Part shown: positions 7,066-8,919 of the stretch, in pieces
Layout: the number at the start of each line of letters is the position of its first letter
Position numbering within the stretch: the first letter of the stretch is position 1
NCBI GenBank assembly: GCA_013152615.1
Contig: JAADGA010000041.1
Location: 1 to 8,919 of the forward strand
Source: Alphaproteobacteria bacterium
GTDB lineage: Bacteria > Pseudomonadota > Alphaproteobacteria > Sphingomonadales > Emcibacteraceae
Reading direction: 5' to 3'
Length of the DNA: 8,919 nucleotides
Notes under the pieces: model-generated
The model's database searches: none
What the model saw: the letters and a program-made list of their open reading frames with translations, nothing else
Told to the model about the DNA's origin: nothing
Translations under genes and position numbers: made by a program

Positions 7066-7386
7066 CTATATTTTTGGCAGCAGGGCGCCAAGATCACCTA
7101 ATATTTCGGCAACCCGGACCCCGGATACCGAGAACTCCAGCCCGATAAAACCACTTTCAACCCAGATCACCTGTGCCGGAACATATGGACAATGCTTGAC
7201 CATAACCTGCACCATGCACCCCAGTTGCAGCGGCAGGTCAAGTTTTAACCTGATCCCCTTCAGCGACAAATCATAGGCAACACATTCAAACGCGTAGCAG
7301 CCGGTATCAAGCGTGGCTTTCAACAGTACCGGCTGGCGGGGACATAACCGCTGATTTTCCTCGTTTTTTTTGTCTGTCCTGTCCAT
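7066..7386 (-). CDS. Small single-domain PilZ protein, predicted c-di-GMP receptor (copy 1)
   Basis: This 106-residue protein is essentially one PilZ beta-barrel domain. The c-di-GMP binding signature is complete: RLCPR (RxxxR, residues 13-17) and DLSLKG (DxSxxG, 39-44). PilZ proteins are usually cytoplasmic and change conformation on binding the second messenger; the downstream target cannot be read from the sequence. The later part, VIWVESGFIGLEF, is the typical last barrel strand. It is clearly paralogous to the protein at 7563-7880, sharing AYDxSLxGIRLK, VIW and GFIGLxF, which suggests tandem duplication. The ATG has AAGGG 6-7 bases upstream. The gene lies upstream of mraZ on the same strand but more than 300 bases from it, so it is probably a separate transcript. 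I would not assign a gene name. Confidence 0.85.
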   Translation of the reverse strand: MDRTDKKNEENQRLCPRQPVLLKATLDTGCYAFECVAYDLSLKGIRLKLDLPLQLGCMVQVMVKHCPYVPAQVIWVESGFIGLEFSVSGVRVAEILGDLGALLPKI

Positions 7387-7433
7387 AGCCGCCCTTCAGC
7401 CCGAATGATCGCCATAAATACCCATCTGCAACC

Positions 7434-7546
7434 GGATTGTCCTATCCCCCGGAATGGCCTGTCTTCTGGAATGGCCTGTTTTCAGGAGTGACCTGTCCTC
7501 TGGAATAGTCTGTCTTCTGGAATAGTCTGTCTTCCGGAATGGTCTG
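7434..7546. repeat. 17-bp tandem repeat array, about 6.5 copies
   Basis: Units start at 7434, 7451, 7468, 7485, 7502 and 7519, with a partial one at 7536. The plus-strand consensus is about GGAATRGYCTGTCTTCY. Units 7502 and 7519 differ at one base, and 7451 and 7468 at two. The outer units are more diverged, and most differences are C/T or A/G changes. The period is not a multiple of three and no gene runs through it. The array fills most of the gap between the two PilZ genes, in the leader of copy 1. There are no unique spacers, so it is not CRISPR. A role as protein-binding array, mRNA leader element or neutral minisatellite is open. Confidence 0.85.
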
Positions 7547-7562
7547 GCGCAATATCGCTACG

Positions 7563-7880
7563 CTAACTCAACCCATTGCCAAGACTGCCCAGACTTACCC
7601 TGATCTTTTCCGGGTCTTCAACGAAATTAAGCCCGATAAAGCCGTCTGCCGACCAGATGACTCTGGCAGCCTGACGCAATCTGTTTTTTATCTGGATAAA
7701 AACACCGGTCCCGTGTTCAATCGGCATATCAACCTTCAGGCGAATCCCGCCAAGGGATATATCATAGGCGGTACAGTCAAAATCAACCCTGTCGACCTTC
7801 AGGGTCACCGCCTGAATTACTGTCCGCCGGTTGTGTTTGCGCATCGTACTGAGTATAGACCTCACACCATTACTGACCAT
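7563..7880 (-). CDS. Small single-domain PilZ protein, predicted c-di-GMP receptor (copy 2)
   Basis: This 105-residue protein consists of one PilZ domain. RKHNR (RxxxR, residues 14-18) and DISLGG (DxSxxG, 40-45) are both intact, so c-di-GMP binding is expected. VIWSADGFIGLNF forms the conserved barrel end, as in the neighbouring copy. The ATG at 7880 has GGGAG nine bases upstream. A second ATG (residue 13, at 7844) would start just before RxxxR but has no good ribosome site. The gene lies 117 bases after the S9 peptidase stop and 176 bases before the other PilZ gene, on the same strand. I cannot assign the regulated process. Motility, adhesion or polysaccharide export are common for the family but not shown here. 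Confidence 0.85.
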   Translation of the reverse strand: MVSNGVRSILSTMRKHNRRTVIQAVTLKVDRVDFDCTAYDISLGGIRLKVDMPIEHGTGVFIQIKNRLRQAARVIWSADGFIGLNFVEDPEKIRVSLGSLGNGLS

Positions 7881-7944
7881 AACTATTGTCTCCCGTCATC
7901 TCAAACTCCGACAACATGCTACAGTATTGGCCTTAACAAATAAT

Positions 7945-7986
7945 AAAAATTGCCAACAAAAAATTGCCGCCAAATAGTTACCGTTA
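7945..7986. repeat. AT-rich 14-bp period repeats, three units
   Basis: AAAAATTGCC occurs at 7945-7954 and 7959-7968, with a diverged third copy (AATAGTTACC) at 7973-7982, all in the same 14-base register. They lie in the gap between the S9 peptidase gene and PilZ copy 2 and run directly into the 14-bp duplication described next. The first two units are clear; the third is weak. Confidence 0.45.
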
Positions 7987-8012
7987 CAGATGCGCGTCTA
8001 CAGATGCGCGTC
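7985..8012. repeat. Perfect 14-bp tandem duplication across the S9 peptidase stop codon
   Basis: TACAGATGCGCGTC occurs twice in direct succession (7985-7998 and 7999-8012). On the gene strand, either copy alone would encode the end Asp-Ala-His-Leu-stop. The stop read now is TAG (8000-7998), formed at the repeat junction. The unduplicated sequence would end in TAA. The protein end is thus unchanged and the second copy is untranslated. Perfect identity suggests a recent replication-slippage event. Confidence 0.8.
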
Positions 8013-8919
8013 AAAATAACGTTTGATTAACGTCAGCAGATGGCGATTGCGCATCTTTTCCCGCCCGAGCCTGTGGGTTTGACCGGGATAGGCCATAAAA
8101 TCAAACTGGATCGCATTCTTCTGCAATTCATCCAGCAGCATCGTGCTGTTGTTAAACACCACATTGTCATCGGCCATGCCGTGGATCAGCAGCAGATTGC
8201 CTTTAAGGTTTTTAACATAGGGAAAAACACTGCTGTTGTCATAGCCGACCGGGTTCTGGTCCGGCTGGCCAAGATAGCGTTCGGTATAGGCGGTATCATA
8301 CAGCCGCCATTCGGTTACCGGCGAACTGGCGACCCCGACCTTGAAAATATCCGGCGCCCGGAATAACAGCATCAGGGTCATATAGCCGCCGTAGCTATGG
8401 CCCCGAACCCCGATCCGCTTTGGATCAACAAAATCAAATTTTTTGAGAAACCTGGCGGCGGCAACCTGATCCTCGACCTCGACCCTGCCCAGACGGCGAT
8501 AAAGCCCGGCATCAAAGGCAACCCCGCGATTGGCGCTGCCGCGGTTATCAACCGTGAACACAATATAGCCATTCTGCGCCAGAACCTGATAAAACGGCTT
8601 GCCCCAGGCGCGCTTGACCAGCTGCACCCCCGGCCCGCCGTAAAGCATAAAAATTACCGGATATTTCCGGCCCGCCACCATGTGGGCCGGCTTATACATC
8701 CGGTAGTAAAGATCCTGACCGCCGGGGCCGGTAAATTTACCGAATTCCGGCACGATATGCGCCTTGAGATAGGGAAAATACGGATGGCCTTTCTTCAGGG
8801 CGTTATGGTCAATCCACGCGAGAAAACCCCCGTTTCCACTATGCAAGGAGACCTGTTCCGGGGTTGTCGGATCGGAATAATAGTCAATGTAATCTGTGCC
8901 CTGCCGCGGGAAAACAAAC
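7998..8919 (-). CDS. Prolyl oligopeptidase family S9 (dipeptidyl peptidase IV-like) serine peptidase, C-terminal part
   Basis: This is the catalytic alpha/beta-hydrolase domain of an S9B-type peptidase that would release Xaa-Pro or Xaa-Ala dipeptides. The frame is open to the window edge, and the N-terminal signal peptide and most of the beta-propeller are missing. The TTG at 8846 is an internal leucine codon, not a start; upstream codons read TDYIDYYSDPTTPEQVS. The domain shows LYGGPG (oxyanion-hole region), a nucleophile elbow GHSYGG with Ser at 8396-8394, HGMADDNVVF with the acid Asp near 8171-8169, and GQTHRL with the catalytic His at 8075-8073. The spacing matches the DPP IV triad. The elbow has His where animal DPP IV has Trp. 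Such enzymes are usually periplasmic or exported, but the signal cannot be seen here. There is no link to the dcw genes beyond proximity. Confidence 0.93.
   Translation of the reverse strand, partial: FVFPRQGTDYIDYYSDPTTPEQVSLHSGNGGFLAWIDHNALKKGHPYFPYLKAHIVPEFGKFTGPGGQDLYYRMYKPAHMVAGRKYPVIFMLYGGPGVQLVKRAWGKPFYQVLAQNGYIVFTVDNRGSANRGVAFDAGLYRRLGRVEVEDQVAAARFLKKFDFVDPKRIGVRGHSYGGYMTLMLLFRAPDIFKVGVASSPVTEWRLYDTAYTERYLGQPDQNPVGYDNSSVFPYVKNLKGNLLLIHGMADDNVVFNNSTMLLDELQKNAIQFDFMAYPGQTHRLGREKMRNRHLLTLIKRYFDAHL

Noticed and set aside
6912..7097. 61-codon minus-strand open frame between mraZ and the PilZ gene
   Set aside because: It overlaps the 3' end of the PilZ gene in another frame, has no recognisable domain and runs through the palindrome; most likely chance.
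7434..7546. Possible CRISPR array
   Set aside because: Units are 17 bp and directly adjacent with no unique spacers, and no cas genes are nearby.
7539..7943. 134-codon plus-strand open frame opposite PilZ copy 2
   Set aside because: It covers the reverse strand of a gene with clear PilZ motifs and starts inside the repeat array; no family features.
7998..8846. Complete 282-residue peptidase starting at the TTG at 8846
   Set aside because: The frame continues open to the window edge with propeller-like sequence and the TTG has no ribosome site, so the gene is truncated by the window rather than short.

Overview
The window is the 5' half of a division and cell-wall (dcw) cluster, all on the minus strand. 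Read from high to low coordinates it runs mraZ, rsmH (mraW), ftsL, ftsI, murE, murF and the first 83 codons of mraY. The gene order, the short FtsL with its weakly conserved proline-rich tail, the YEMGS form of the FtsI active-site region, the meso-DAP type MurE and a CtrA-type box upstream of mraZ point to an alphaproteobacterium of moderate G+C. I cannot name the genus; a Kordiimonadales/Emcibacterales-like or related marine lineage is only a guess.

Region by region: 1-6733 is a tightly packed operon. rsmH/ftsL, ftsL/ftsI, ftsI/murE and murE/murF each overlap by 4 bases (ATGA). mraZ/rsmH are 2 bases apart and murF/mraY 16 bases apart. Region 6734-7065 is the control region of the cluster. 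It holds a TTAA-N7-TTAA box overlapping a sigma70-like -35, a -10, and five ATGG boxes at 10-11 base spacing that look like an MraZ operator. Farther upstream is a palindrome that shares an arm with a second possible hairpin. Region 7066-7880 carries two small paralogous single-domain PilZ proteins, separated by a 17-bp tandem repeat array. Region 7998-8919 is the C-terminal catalytic part of an S9 (dipeptidyl peptidase IV-like) serine peptidase whose 5' part lies beyond the window. A 14-bp tandem duplication runs across its stop codon.

How the genes work together: MurE and MurF add meso-DAP and D-Ala-D-Ala to the UDP-MurNAc peptide. MraY moves the product onto the lipid carrier to make lipid I. 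FtsI cross-links the septal peptidoglycan and FtsL helps assemble and activate the FtsI-containing divisome. RsmH methylates 16S rRNA, and MraZ is the transcriptional regulator of the cluster. The promoter layout suggests cell-cycle activation by CtrA combined with autorepression by MraZ. The adjacent PilZ proteins are predicted c-di-GMP receptors, but nothing in the sequence ties them mechanistically to division.

I see no mobile element, CRISPR array, RNA gene or clearly new multi-gene system. The interesting content is regulatory and repetitive DNA.
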